Source: an uncultured Collinsella sp. (GTDB lineage: Bacteria; Actinomycetota; Coriobacteriia; Coriobacteriales; Coriobacteriaceae). Taken from it: a stretch of 22,775 bases of DNA. The stretch's first letter is position 1, and the number at the start of each line of letters is the position of its first letter. The stretch lies in NCBI GenBank assembly GCA_902492185.1, contig CABUKY010000017.1, forward strand, positions 1-22,775, in the 5' to 3' direction. Under the pieces are notes generated by a model. The model was not told where the DNA came from and made no database searches. It saw only the letters and a list, made by a program, of their open reading frames with translations. A program made the position numbers and the translations under genes. Positions 1-9,370 of the stretch are shown in pieces.

Positions 1-1
1 G

Positions 2-463
2 ATCTACGGCTTTATCAAGAAGACGGCGCCGAGCGTTATCGTCGGCCCCGAAGCCGCCGATGGACAGCTTGCTGCCGAGGGCGCTGCTGCAAAGAAGACC
101 TCGCTGGTCCCCACGCTCATCTTGGTTGCCGTGCTTGTCGTGGCCACGCCGCTGGGCCTGCTGGCCACGGGTGACGCCTGGGGTGAGTGGGACGCCGAGG
201 GCGCCGCGACCGCCGTTCAGGAGGCTGGCGACGACAGCCTGCAGGCTTCGGTCGGTCTCGACACCCCGACCTTTGCCGACGCTCTGCCTACGGGTGATTA
301 CCTGCAGGCCTATTCCGAGGAGCAGGGTCTCGGCTTTGCCGGTCAGGCTGCCATGTATATCCTGTCCGGCGTGATTGGCGTGGCGGTGCTCACCATCGCA
401 TTCCGTCTGATCTCGCTGACGGTCAAGGAAAGCGGAGCCCATGGCGATGGTCGAGCTGCCTAG
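2..463 (+). CDS. cbiM: CbiM-type cobalt/nickel ECF transporter, C-terminal part with PDGLE-like domain (5' truncated)
   Basis: The open frame enters from the left edge at base 2 and ends at TAG 461-463, giving about 153 residues of a protein whose N-terminus lies outside the window. What is visible is a basic cytoplasmic segment, a membrane helix (about residues 36-55), an extracytoplasmic acidic stretch and a second membrane helix near the C-terminus. The stretch just after the first helix (TPLGLLATGDAWGEW) resembles the PDGLE/CbiN domain often fused to the end of CbiM, the metal-binding S-component of cobalt or nickel ECF importers. The assignment rests mainly on the directly following cbiQ and cbiO genes, because the diagnostic CbiM N-terminus is missing. 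The gene overlaps cbiQ by 23 bp. Whether the metal is Co2+ or Ni2+ cannot be told from this part. Confidence 0.72.
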   Translation: MYGFIKKTAPSVIVGPEAADGQLAAEGAAAKKTSLVPTLILVAVLVVATPLGLLATGDAWGEWDAEGAATAVQEAGDDSLQASVGLDTPTFADALPTGDYLQAYSEEQGLGFAGQAAMYILSGVIGVAVLTIAFRLISLTVKESGAHGDGRAA

Positions 464-1277
464 CTGGCTTGCGGCCGAGGAGCGATACGAGCCCACGGGC
501 GCTCGTCATCGCGTGATGCAAAAGAACGTCCTGCACCTGGCGAGCCTGCTTGAGCGGGTTCGCCTGGGTGGAGGCGCACACGAGGGCGGGTCGATGGTCG
601 ACCGCGCCCTTTCTTGCGTTTCGGCTCCGGTGCGCCTGGTGGGGATGCTCGTTTGCGTCCTGTGCGTGTGTCTGACACAGAGCCCGCTGTACCTCATGTT
701 GATGGCGGCTATCGCGCTGGTGCTCGTTGCCGTGCGCCCCGTACGCGGGCTGCGGGCAACCTTTGTGCCGGCGCTTGGCGCTGCGGGGCTCGCGGTGGTT
801 CTGGCACTACCTGCCCTGCTGCTGGGCGCTTCTGCCGCGGGCGCCATGCTCAAGATCGCGCTCAAGACGTTCATTAACGTGTCGCTCGTGCTGGGCGTTT
901 CGTGGACGCTCACCTGGAGCCGCATGTCGGCGGCGCTCAAGACGCTACATCTGCCCGACGAGGTCATCTTTACGTTTGATATGGCGCTCAAACACATCGA
1001 GGTGCTGGGCCGAACGGCGCACAATCTGTGCGAATCGGTCATGCTGCGCAGTGTGGGTCGCGCGCCTGAGGGGTTTTCGCGTACCGACTCGGTCGCGGGT
1101 ATCATGGGCATGACGTTTATCAAGGCGATGGAATGCAGCCGCGCGATGGACGAGGCCATGCTTTGTCGTGGCTTTGCCGGTGCGTATCCGACTCCCGCGC
1201 GGAGCGGCTTTGGCTGGCGCGATGCGGTCTATGCGGCCGGCGTGGCGTTGCTGGCAGTGTTGTGCGCCGTGCTGTAG
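441..1277 (+). CDS. cbiQ: ECF transporter transmembrane (T) component CbiQ
   Basis: This is a 278-residue membrane protein of the EcfT/CbiQ family, which couples the CbiO ATPase to the metal-binding CbiM subunit in the cytoplasmic membrane. Hydrophobic segments lie around residues 64-100, 105-130 and 135-155, with another at the C-terminus (about 260-278). The long cytoplasmic region between them carries the two Arg-containing coupling helices expected in EcfT, visible as MLRSVG and AMLCRGF. The ATG at 441 lies inside the end of cbiM and has AAGGA 11 bases upstream; an ATG two codons later is an alternative. Length and position between cbiM and cbiO are normal for a cbiMQO operon. Confidence 0.85.
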   Translation: MAMVELPSWLAAEERYEPTGARHRVMQKNVLHLASLLERVRLGGGAHEGGSMVDRALSCVSAPVRLVGMLVCVLCVCLTQSPLYLMLMAAIALVLVAVRPVRGLRATFVPALGAAGLAVVLALPALLLGASAAGAMLKIALKTFINVSLVLGVSWTLTWSRMSAALKTLHLPDEVIFTFDMALKHIEVLGRTAHNLCESVMLRSVGRAPEGFSRTDSVAGIMGMTFIKAMECSRAMDEAMLCRGFAGAYPTPARSGFGWRDAVYAAGVALLAVLCAVL

Positions 1278-1305
1278 GCGCTGCTGGTTCCGACTGGGGA
1301 TGCAA

Positions 1306-2094
1306 ATGGGGAAGGGCAACGTTTTGACGATCGATATGAATAGTGCGGCGGGCACGAACGGTGCGGGCGGCGCCGAGGTCGCGCCGCTCATCGAGCTGCG
1401 CGACGTGGTGTTCTCCTATGCGGGGCATACGGTTGTCGATGGCGTTTCGCTGCAGGTCGATCGTGGTGAACTCGTTGCCCTGCTCGGTCCCAACGGTTGT
1501 GGCAAGACGACGATCATGCGCCTTATTAACGGCCTTGAGCTCACGGATGCGGGCGCGTACCTGTTTGACGGGCACGTGATCGATGCGGCATTTCTAAAGG
1601 ATTCCGCGGCCGCTCAGCGTTTTCATCAGCGCGTAGGTTTTGTGTTTCAAAATGCCGATGCTCAGCTGTTCTGCGCCACGGTGGGCGAGGAAGTTGCTTT
1701 TGGTCCCGTGCAGATGGGGCTGCCGGCAGACGAGCTCGACCGTCGCGTGCACGATGCCATGGAACTGTTTCAAGTTGCCGACCTGGTCGATGCCTCGCCC
1801 TATCAGCTTTCGGGTGGGCAAAAGAAGCGTGTGGCGCTGGCGGCAGTTCTATCGATGAACCCCGATATCCTAGTGCTCGATGAGCCCACCAATGGGCTCG
1901 ACGAGGATTCATGCGACATCGTGGTCAACTTCTTGCTGACCTACGTCGCGGCGGGTAAGACGGTCTTGATGAGCACGCATCACCAGGATTTGGTGCGACG
2001 CCTGGGTGCCCGTGCAATCTATATCGATCGATATCACCATGTGGTCGAGGCGCCTTCGTCGTCGTATGGAACCGAAAGCGGTGCTACGGACTAG
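1306..2094 (+). CDS. cbiO: ECF transporter ATP-binding protein CbiO
   Basis: This is an ABC-type ATPase of the cobalt/nickel ECF importer. It shows Walker A GPNGCGKTT, Q-loop VFQNAD, signature LSGGQKKR, Walker B ILVLDEP and an H-loop STHH, all in the usual order and spacing. It should dimerise on CbiQ and drive metal uptake by ATP hydrolysis. The start is uncertain. ATG 1306 has GGGGA six bases upstream; ATG 1300 has that motif touching it; TTG 1324 has GGAAGGG at good distance. All give about 256-264 residues, normal for the family. The gene begins 28 bases after the cbiQ stop and is the last gene of the operon. Confidence 0.88.
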   Translation: MGKGNVLTIDMNSAAGTNGAGGAEVAPLIELRDVVFSYAGHTVVDGVSLQVDRGELVALLGPNGCGKTTIMRLINGLELTDAGAYLFDGHVIDAAFLKDSAAAQRFHQRVGFVFQNADAQLFCATVGEEVAFGPVQMGLPADELDRRVHDAMELFQVADLVDASPYQLSGGQKKRVALAAVLSMNPDILVLDEPTNGLDEDSCDIVVNFLLTYVAAGKTVLMSTHHQDLVRRLGARAIYIDRYHHVVEAPSSSYGTESGATD

Positions 2095-2114
2095 TTGCTG
2101 CGTAGAGCGTGCGT

Positions 2115-2130
2115 AGCCGCCCGCGCGGCT
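2115..2130 (+). terminator. Weak hairpin after cbiO
   Basis: AGCCGC and GCGGCT form a 6-bp GC-rich stem with a 4-base loop 20 bases after the cbiO stop, but only two T residues follow. It may act as a weak or factor-aided terminator. Confidence 0.3.
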
Positions 2131-2139
2131 TTGCCGTGA

Positions 2140-2148
2140 TGGTATAGT
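2140..2148 (+). promoter_or_regulatory. Extended -10 promoter for the phospholipase-like gene
   Basis: TGGTATAGT matches the extended -10 consensus (TGnTATAAT) with one mismatch and lies about 27 bases before the likely start codon at 2175. No convincing -35 hexamer is seen, as is usual for extended -10 promoters. Confidence 0.45.
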
Positions 2149-2174
2149 TATCCAGGTTTTTTATGGGGGTGACT

Positions 2175-3023
2175 ATGCCAAGCTGGAACATTCATATCGC
2201 TCAGACGGAGCGTTTGCTGGAGCGCACTGGTGCGCTTGCCAATAGCGTGCGCGACCGCAATGCCTTTTTGTTTGGCTGCGTGGTTCCGGATATTTTCGTG
2301 GGCTATATGGTCCCTGGCATCGCCGATCCCATCCCGTACCGCATTACGCACTTTGCAAAGCCCGAGCCTATCCCAAAGCCTCGTGAGCATGAGTTCTGGG
2401 ATACCTATGTGGCACCGTTGCTTAAAAGTTCGCCTATCGGTGCGCCAGCCGCGGCAACCTCGATTATCGAGGAACGCGAGCGACTGAATCGCGTGCATTA
2501 TCCCCAACGCTACAAGGACGCCGAGCCGGTTGCCGGTCCCGGCGCCTATGAGTTCTCGCTTGCATCCGAAGATGTGGCACAGTCGTTGCTCGATTTGACA
2601 CTGGGTGTCTGGTCGCATTTGGTGGCCGACACGGTATGGAACACGCGTGTGAACCAGTATCTGGAAGCAAACGGCGGCAAGCCGAGCGAGGAATTCCGCA
2701 TTAAAAAGCAGGGCGATTTTGACTGGTTTGGCAAGACGCTGGGCATTGTTTCCATCCCGCGTGCGACCGATCGTCTGTATACTGCTGCGGCGCGTTTTGG
2801 TCAGTATCCCATCCATAAAGAATATGTGCTCAAGACCATCGGCGTCATGCACGAGATTGTACGCGAAAACCCCGGTGAGCCCGACCATCCGCCATACCGC
2901 CTGCTAACCGAGGAGTTTTTCGATGCAACGTTTACCGAGGTCATCGAGCTGACCGAGGCGGGATTTGCGGCTCGCGTTGCTGCTTCTGACGTCCCCGCAG
3001 CCCCCCTGATCGCTAGCTGCTAG
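2175..3023 (+). CDS. Zinc-dependent phospholipase C-like protein
   Basis: This 282-residue protein resembles the bacterial zinc-dependent phospholipase C (Zn_dep_PLPC) group, which is widespread in Gram-positive bacteria and mostly of unknown substrate. Supporting features are the start MPSWNIH, the early GCVVPDI segment, THF about 60 residues in, and the WSHLVADTVWN motif near residue 155, which supply the His and Asp residues expected to bind zinc. No signal peptide is seen, so a cytoplasmic enzyme is likely. The ATG at 2175 is preferred over ATG 2163 because the purine-rich GGGGGTGA lies just before it. The stop overlaps the stop of the convergent minus-strand gene by 3 bp. True substrate is unknown; the fold assignment is by motif memory only. 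Confidence 0.65.
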   Translation: MPSWNIHIAQTERLLERTGALANSVRDRNAFLFGCVVPDIFVGYMVPGIADPIPYRITHFAKPEPIPKPREHEFWDTYVAPLLKSSPIGAPAAATSIIEERERLNRVHYPQRYKDAEPVAGPGAYEFSLASEDVAQSLLDLTLGVWSHLVADTVWNTRVNQYLEANGGKPSEEFRIKKQGDFDWFGKTLGIVSIPRATDRLYTAAARFGQYPIHKEYVLKTIGVMHEIVRENPGEPDHPPYRLLTEEFFDATFTEVIELTEAGFAARVAASDVPAAPLIASC

Positions 3024-4093
3024 CCGGCCGGCCCGGCAGTGAATAGCTCAACCCAATCGACAAGTAGCTCTTGCCGTAAGGTATCTTCGGCAATGCGCTC
3101 CTGTTTGGTCTTTGGGATGTGGGGAAGCCCGGCCTTTTTATGGATGAGCTCGGCTATGTGGTCGAAGCTCCTCTTCTCCTTGATCTGGTCATAGGTAATT
3201 TGGATGACGTCGTAGCCCATGCTTGTGAGTGCGGTGGCGCGCTCGGCATCGGAGAGGCTCGCGGCTTCGCTGTCGTGGGCAGAGCGGCCTTGGCATTCCA
3301 GAATGACGCCCATGCTGTCGGTGGCGCTTTCGATGAGGATATCGGCGTAGCAGCAGGTTTTGTCATACAGCGAACGTGCGGCTTCACTGAGCGGGATGCG
3401 CGCGTTGTTGGCGATCTCGATGCCCTGGCCGCCCTCGTCGCGGGGGAGCGAGATAAGCATGGAGGTCTGTACTTCGAAGGGCGAGGCGGCCTGCCCCGTC
3501 ATGTGCTCGGCCGCCCAGCGCAGTTGTTTGACGCCGCGCAGGCCTGCGGCTTGCTTGGCGAACGCGGCGATATCCGTTGCGGTAAGAAGCGGCGTGCGCT
3601 TCCACAAGTTGGTGTCATTGCCCTTGGTGTCGTTAACTCGCTCTCAGCCGCAGTTGGGTGGAATGAACTTAAGCGAAATAGCTTCATCGAGTTGTTGTTG
3701 CGTTCGCTCGCAGGGCTTAAACACTGCAAAGGAGCCGCACGTCTCGTAGCAAGCCATGAGTAACTGGTTGCGTGAAACCTGCGTAGCAAGGTTGAGCAGC
3801 GTGAACTCCGGTGACGTGACATCAAACCCATGTTCAGTCTGCCTAAACGACCCCGGAGGTGGTTCTTGGGTCAGGAGGTGCGATTTAAACAGGCTTCGCG
3901 ACCCGGATTGTGCCCGAGTGAATACAAGCCTGTGAAGTGGTGCGTGAAGCAGGTCTTTTACAACTGCATGACTTCCGAGACCACAACATCTGCGATCCAT
4001 ATTGCCAAGGCTAATGGCGGGGTAAAGGCCTAATACCTGCGGCGGGATGCGGTAGTAGTTAAAGGCGGATTGCCCACAAAGCGTCAGGTCCAT
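3020..4093 (-). pseudogene. AbiEi-like/DUF559-like two-domain protein interrupted by an in-frame TGA
   Basis: Two minus-strand open frames, 4093-3644 and 3607-3020, lie in the same reading frame and are separated by one TGA (3646-3644) plus 12 sense codons; read through, they give one protein of about 357 residues. The start ATG at 4093 has an excellent AGGAGGG site. The N-terminal half (MDLTLCGQSAF..., ...FDVTSPEFTLLNLA) looks like the AbiEi/DUF559-associated N-terminal region. The C-terminal half has an endonuclease-like core, ADILIE then GVILECQGRSAH and a C-terminal GYDVIQITYDQI, like DUF559/Vsr-type PD-(D/E)xK proteins. The stop falls in the linker. It may be a nonsense mutation (for example Trp TGG to TGA), a sequencing error, or two proteins with reinitiation at TTG 3607, which has only a weak ribosome site. 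Function unknown. Confidence 0.65.
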
Positions 4094-4147
4094 AATGCCC
4101 TCCTGGCCGAAATCATCTCTTTGAAGCGAGTGATGCCAGCGTCAATC

Positions 4148-4271
4148 CGGAAGTATGCGGCAAAATCTGAACCCTATGAGCGGACCTGGCTTTTGAGGCT
4201 AGTTTATCAGGCATTTTGTTGCGAAAAAACAGGGTGTGCTCGGAGGTTCCAGAATTTGCCGCATACTTCCG
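4148..4271. repeat. 124-bp near-palindromic element (MITE-like)
   Basis: The terminal arms 4148-4169 and 4250-4271 are inverted copies with 21 of 22 positions paired (left arm begins CGGAAGTATGCGGCAAA). The inner parts continue as an imperfect inverted repeat with small gaps, leaving an unpaired centre near 4195-4225. The element is AT-richer than the flanking genes, lies between the broken gene and pyk, and carries no T-run. No clear target duplication is seen. It could be a miniature transposable element, a dispersed intergenic repeat or a structured RNA. Confidence 0.6.
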
Positions 4272-4451
4272 AAAACCAGGTCGATTTGGTTCTTGCTAAA
4301 ACGATTTATCAGCCCTGTGTGAGGTGTGGGTTTGCCACCGGGCGAACACTTTTAGCGCTTGGGGCTTTATTTTTTGGGCCTCGAAGGGTGGATTTCGCGC
4401 TTTTGGTAAAGAAATGAGTGCGTGTTTTGCCGTGCGGCGGCATTGGCACAG
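4272..4451. other. Intergenic stretch without a supported gene
   Basis: Between the palindrome and the pyk terminator the sequence is AT-rich and holds only overlapping short frames with atypical composition and no ribosome sites. I see no gene, promoter or RNA gene that I can support here. Confidence 0.5.
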
Positions 4452-4488
4452 AAAAAGGGCCCGGAAGGCAATGCCTTCCGGGCCCTTT
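4452..4488 (-). terminator. Rho-independent terminator of pyk
   Basis: A perfect 17-bp stem (4454-4470 with 4472-4488) built on AAAGGGCCCGGAAGGCA is followed, reading the minus strand, by five T residues. It lies 28 bases beyond the pyk stop. The stem is nearly symmetric, so it may also stop transcription entering from the left. Confidence 0.92.
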
Positions 4489-4516
4489 GCAATGCAAATC
4501 TGCTTGCAAGTACGAT

Positions 4517-5977
4517 TTAGCGCACCTGAGCGACGTATGCGACGTTGGTCGAGGAGACCTTGTCCTCGAGCTGGACGCTCATGCGGGGATCGCCGGCGGT
4601 AGCGACGGTCAGATCGCCGGCCTCGACGTAGCCGAGCTCCTTAGCGGTCTCGATCGCCTTGACGATCGTGCCGTTGACGGTGCCCTGGGTAATCTCGGCC
4701 TGATGCGGGATAACGCCCCAGTACATGATCATCTGCTGGACGGCCCACTCGTGGCGGGAGAACGCGCAGATCGGCATGTTGGGACGGAAGTGCGAAATCA
4801 GGCGAGCGGTACGACCGGTGGTCGTCGGCACGGTGATGCACTTGGCGCCAACGGTGGTGGCCATGTTCACAGCGGACATACCCACAACGTTGTTGACGAC
4901 GCGGGTGCCGTGAGCGTCAGCCGGAACCTCGAGCGGGGCGTGAGCCGGGAGGTACTTCTCGGTCTCGAGAGCAATGCTGGCCTGCATCTTAACGGCCTCG
5001 ACCGGGTACTTACCGGCAGCGGACTCGCCAGAGAGCATAACGGCGTCGGTGCCGTCGTAAATGGCGTTAGCAACGTCGGCAACCTCGGCGCGCGTCGGGC
5101 GCGGGTTCTGCTGCATGGAGTCGAGCATCTGCGTAGCGGTGATAACGGGCTTGTAGGCTGCGTTGCACTTAGCGATGATTTCCTTCTGGATGTGCGGAAC
5201 GAGCTCGGGCTTGATCTCGATGCCCAGGTCGCCACGGGCGACCATGATGCCGTCGGAAGCCTCGAGGATCTCGTCGAAGTTCTCGACGCCCAGGGCGCAC
5301 TCGATCTTCGGGAAGATCGTCACGTGCTCGCCGCCGTTCTCGCGGCAAAGCTCGCGGATGCCGCGGACGGACTCGCCGTCACGGATGAAGGAAGCGGCGA
5401 TGTAGTCGATGTTCTCGGTCAGGCCAAAGAGGATGTCCTGACGATCGCGCTCGGTGATAGCGGGCAGCGAGATGTTGACGTTGGGCATGTTAACACCCTT
5501 GCGCTCGCCGATCAGGCCGTCGTTCTTGACGACGCAGGTCATGTCCTGGCCGTCGACGGACTCGACCTCGAGGGCAACCAGGCCGTCATCGATCAGGATG
5601 AGGGAGCCCTTCTCGACCTCGGAGGGCAGAGCCAGGTAGTCGAGGGAGATGTGCTCAGAGGTGCCGTGGAAATCCTCGGACGTGGGCTGAGCGGTGACGA
5701 CGATCTTATCGCCGGTCTTGACGGCAACCTTCTTGCCGTCGACCAGAAGGCCGGTGCGGACCTCGGGGCCCTTGGTGTCGAGCAGGATGCCGACGGGCAG
5801 ACCGAGCTCCTTGGAAATACGACGGACGCGCTCGATGCGACCGTGGTGCTCGTCGTAGGATCCGTGCGAGAAGTTAAAACGGGCGACGTTCATGCCCGCC
5901 TTGATCATCTCGCGGATGGTCTCGTCGCTATCGCAGGCGGGACCCATGGTGCATACAATCTTGGTGCGCTTGTACAT
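4517..5977 (-). CDS. pyk: Pyruvate kinase
   Basis: The 486-residue protein catalyses phosphoenolpyruvate + ADP to pyruvate + ATP, the last step of glycolysis. Visible family marks are the N-terminal KIVCTMGPAC and NVARFNFSHG, the LLDTKGPEVRTG segment, the catalytic FPKIEC motif with its metal-binding Glu, ARGDLGIEI with the second metal ligand, and the TQMLDSM and NPRPTRAEVADVANAIYDGTDAVMLSGE blocks, followed by the regulatory C-terminal domain. Length is normal. The ATG at 5977 has GGAGGT six bases upstream. It stands alone with its own promoter and terminator, and is transcribed away from the Ca2+-ATPase gene. Confidence 0.97.
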   Translation of the reverse strand: MYKRTKIVCTMGPACDSDETIREMIKAGMNVARFNFSHGSYDEHHGRIERVRRISKELGLPVGILLDTKGPEVRTGLLVDGKKVAVKTGDKIVVTAQPTSEDFHGTSEHISLDYLALPSEVEKGSLILIDDGLVALEVESVDGQDMTCVVKNDGLIGERKGVNMPNVNISLPAITERDRQDILFGLTENIDYIAASFIRDGESVRGIRELCRENGGEHVTIFPKIECALGVENFDEILEASDGIMVARGDLGIEIKPELVPHIQKEIIAKCNAAYKPVITATQMLDSMQQNPRPTRAEVADVANAIYDGTDAVMLSGESAAGKYPVEAVKMQASIALETEKYLPAHAPLEVPADAHGTRVVNNVVGMSAVNMATTVGAKCITVPTTTGRTARLISHFRPNMPICAFSRHEWAVQQMIMYWGVIPHQAEITQGTVNGTIVKAIETAKELGYVEAGDLTVATAGDPRMSVQLEDKVSSTNVAYVAQVR

Positions 5978-6040
5978 TCAGACCTCCATCTGACATCGTC
6001 TTGCGCTGATAGATAAACCATAAGAAATAAAACTGAGATG

Positions 6041-6046
6041 ATTATA
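6041..6046 (-). promoter_or_regulatory. -10 element for pyk
   Basis: Reading the minus strand, TATAAT (perfect consensus) lies about 64 bases before the pyk start codon in an AT-rich region. No good -35 hexamer at 16-18 bases is visible, so activation by a regulator is possible. Confidence 0.5.
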
Positions 6047-6270
6047 ACGAAATGGCGACCGAATACCCCAAAAAATCGACCGTATGCCGAATTAGAAGTT
6101 CATTTTTTGCGAAAAAACGGTATATGCAAAAACTTTACCAACCGTTCTAACCGCTGCTATCTGGGCGATATTTCAGTTTGATGATGCGCCGAAGAAAAAA
6201 CGTTTTATCAATATTGAACATCATACGGTCTGCATCGTTGCACCCGAGCCGTGTTTCCAATTGGAATGTT

Positions 6271-6300
6271 TTGGCTAGACGCGCTGCTTTGGGGTACCAT
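6271..6300 (+). promoter_or_regulatory. Promoter for the P-type ATPase gene
   Basis: TTGGCT (-35) and TACCAT (-10) are separated by 18 bases; each matches consensus at four of six positions. The predicted transcript would start near 6307, just before the structured leader at 6315. That fit between promoter and leader raises confidence in both. Confidence 0.45.
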
Positions 6301-6314
6301 AGCTCCACTATCAA

Positions 6315-6411
6315 CTGCCGCTCAGCACGGCAGCCTTGATGAGCCCTTGCCCTTCTCCTGGGAATTATGATCGGGCATCAATCTGCTGAGTGGCCCGAAT
6401 CCCAGGAGGGG
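6315..6411 (+). promoter_or_regulatory. Structured 5' leader with kissing-loop potential and sequestered ribosome site (candidate cis-regulatory RNA)
   Basis: Hairpin 1 is CTGCCG/CGGCAG (6315-6320 with 6328-6333) with the 7-base loop CTCAGCA. Hairpin 2 pairs 6355-6363 with 6400-6408 (9 bp) and 6371-6376 with 6393-6398 (6 bp). Its 16-base loop holds TGCTGAG (6384-6390), the exact complement of the whole loop of hairpin 1. The Shine-Dalgarno AGGAGG (6404-6409) lies in the base stem of hairpin 2. A competing helix, 6336-6341 plus 6344-6346 with 6373-6381, would break the upper part of hairpin 2. I do not recognise a known riboswitch consensus. Metal sensing is an inference from the downstream gene. 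Confidence 0.6.
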
Positions 6412-6418
6412 ACTCTAT

Positions 6419-9100
<2,682 letters not shown>

Positions 9101-9123
9101 GTCGAAAGGCCATCCCTCCCATC

Positions 9124-9214
9124 GGCCCGACCGCCTGCGGGGTTTCTTCTTCGCTGGTCCTCGCGCTTCGCGCTGCGGGATCGCTCAGAAGAAACCCCTC
9201 TCGGCGGTCGGGCC
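9124..9214. repeat. Very long interrupted hairpin downstream of the ATPase gene
   Basis: Two perfect 12-bp stems are stacked: 9124-9135 with 9203-9214 (GGCCCGACCGCC) and 9139-9150 with 9187-9198 (GGGGTTTCTTCT), separated by short internal loops of 3 and 4 bases. The 36-base top contains a small GCGC/GCGC hairpin. No T-run follows, so it is not a classic terminator; it may be a dispersed palindromic repeat or an mRNA 3' protector. Confidence 0.7.
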
Positions 9215-9256
9215 TTCGGACAACCTCTCGGGACCGTAAGCTGAGGGAAAGTTTGT

Positions 9257-9291
9257 GAGCCGATCGAGCGTTTGCTCGACCGGCTCTTTTT
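9257..9291 (+). terminator. Rho-independent terminator after the ATPase gene
   Basis: GAGCCG and TCGAGC pair with GCTCGA and CGGCTC around a GTTT loop (one A/C mismatch inside a 13-position stem), followed directly by five T residues. Confidence 0.88.
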
Positions 9292-9328
9292 GATTTAGGG
9301 CTTTGCCCGGCCAGCTCTTTTTGATTTA
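9283..9328 (+). repeat. Direct repeat of the terminator tail
   Basis: The 15-mer GCTCTTTTTGATTTA occurs at 9283-9297 and again at 9314-9328, 31 bases apart, with related CCGG-containing sequence before each copy. It looks like a short local duplication of the terminator end. Confidence 0.75.
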
Positions 9329-9332
9329 AAAT
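9303..9332 (+). promoter_or_regulatory. Putative rsgA promoter
   Basis: TTGCCC (9303-9308) and TAAAAT (9327-9332) are 18 bases apart and match the -35 and -10 consensus at four and five positions. The -10 overlaps the second copy of the terminator tail. Confidence 0.4.
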
Positions 9333-9370
9333 ACCTGCTCAGTTGTGATTTTGGCTGCTGGGAGGCGTTT

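Noticed and set aside
3644..3646. TGA as a selenocysteine codon
   Set aside because: No convincing SECIS-like hairpin follows the TGA, the residue falls in a linker, and the protein family is not a redox enzyme.
3119..3763. Plus-strand open frame of 214 codons across the broken minus-strand gene
   Set aside because: The minus-strand reading shows coherent domain motifs and a strong ribosome site, while this frame has neither.
4139..4144. TTGACG on the minus strand as -35 of the broken gene
   Set aside because: The sequence 17 bases downstream (AAAGAG) is a poor -10, so I could not support a promoter there.
4418..6016. Long plus-strand open frame (532 codons) opposite pyk
   Set aside because: It is an antisense shadow of pyruvate kinase caused by high GC and codon bias; its translation is rich in Asp, Gly, Val and Leu with no family marks.
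6301..6418. yybP-ykoY, M-box or NiCo riboswitch before the ATPase gene
   Set aside because: The conserved core sequences of these classes as I remember them are not present; the leader was therefore reported as unclassified.
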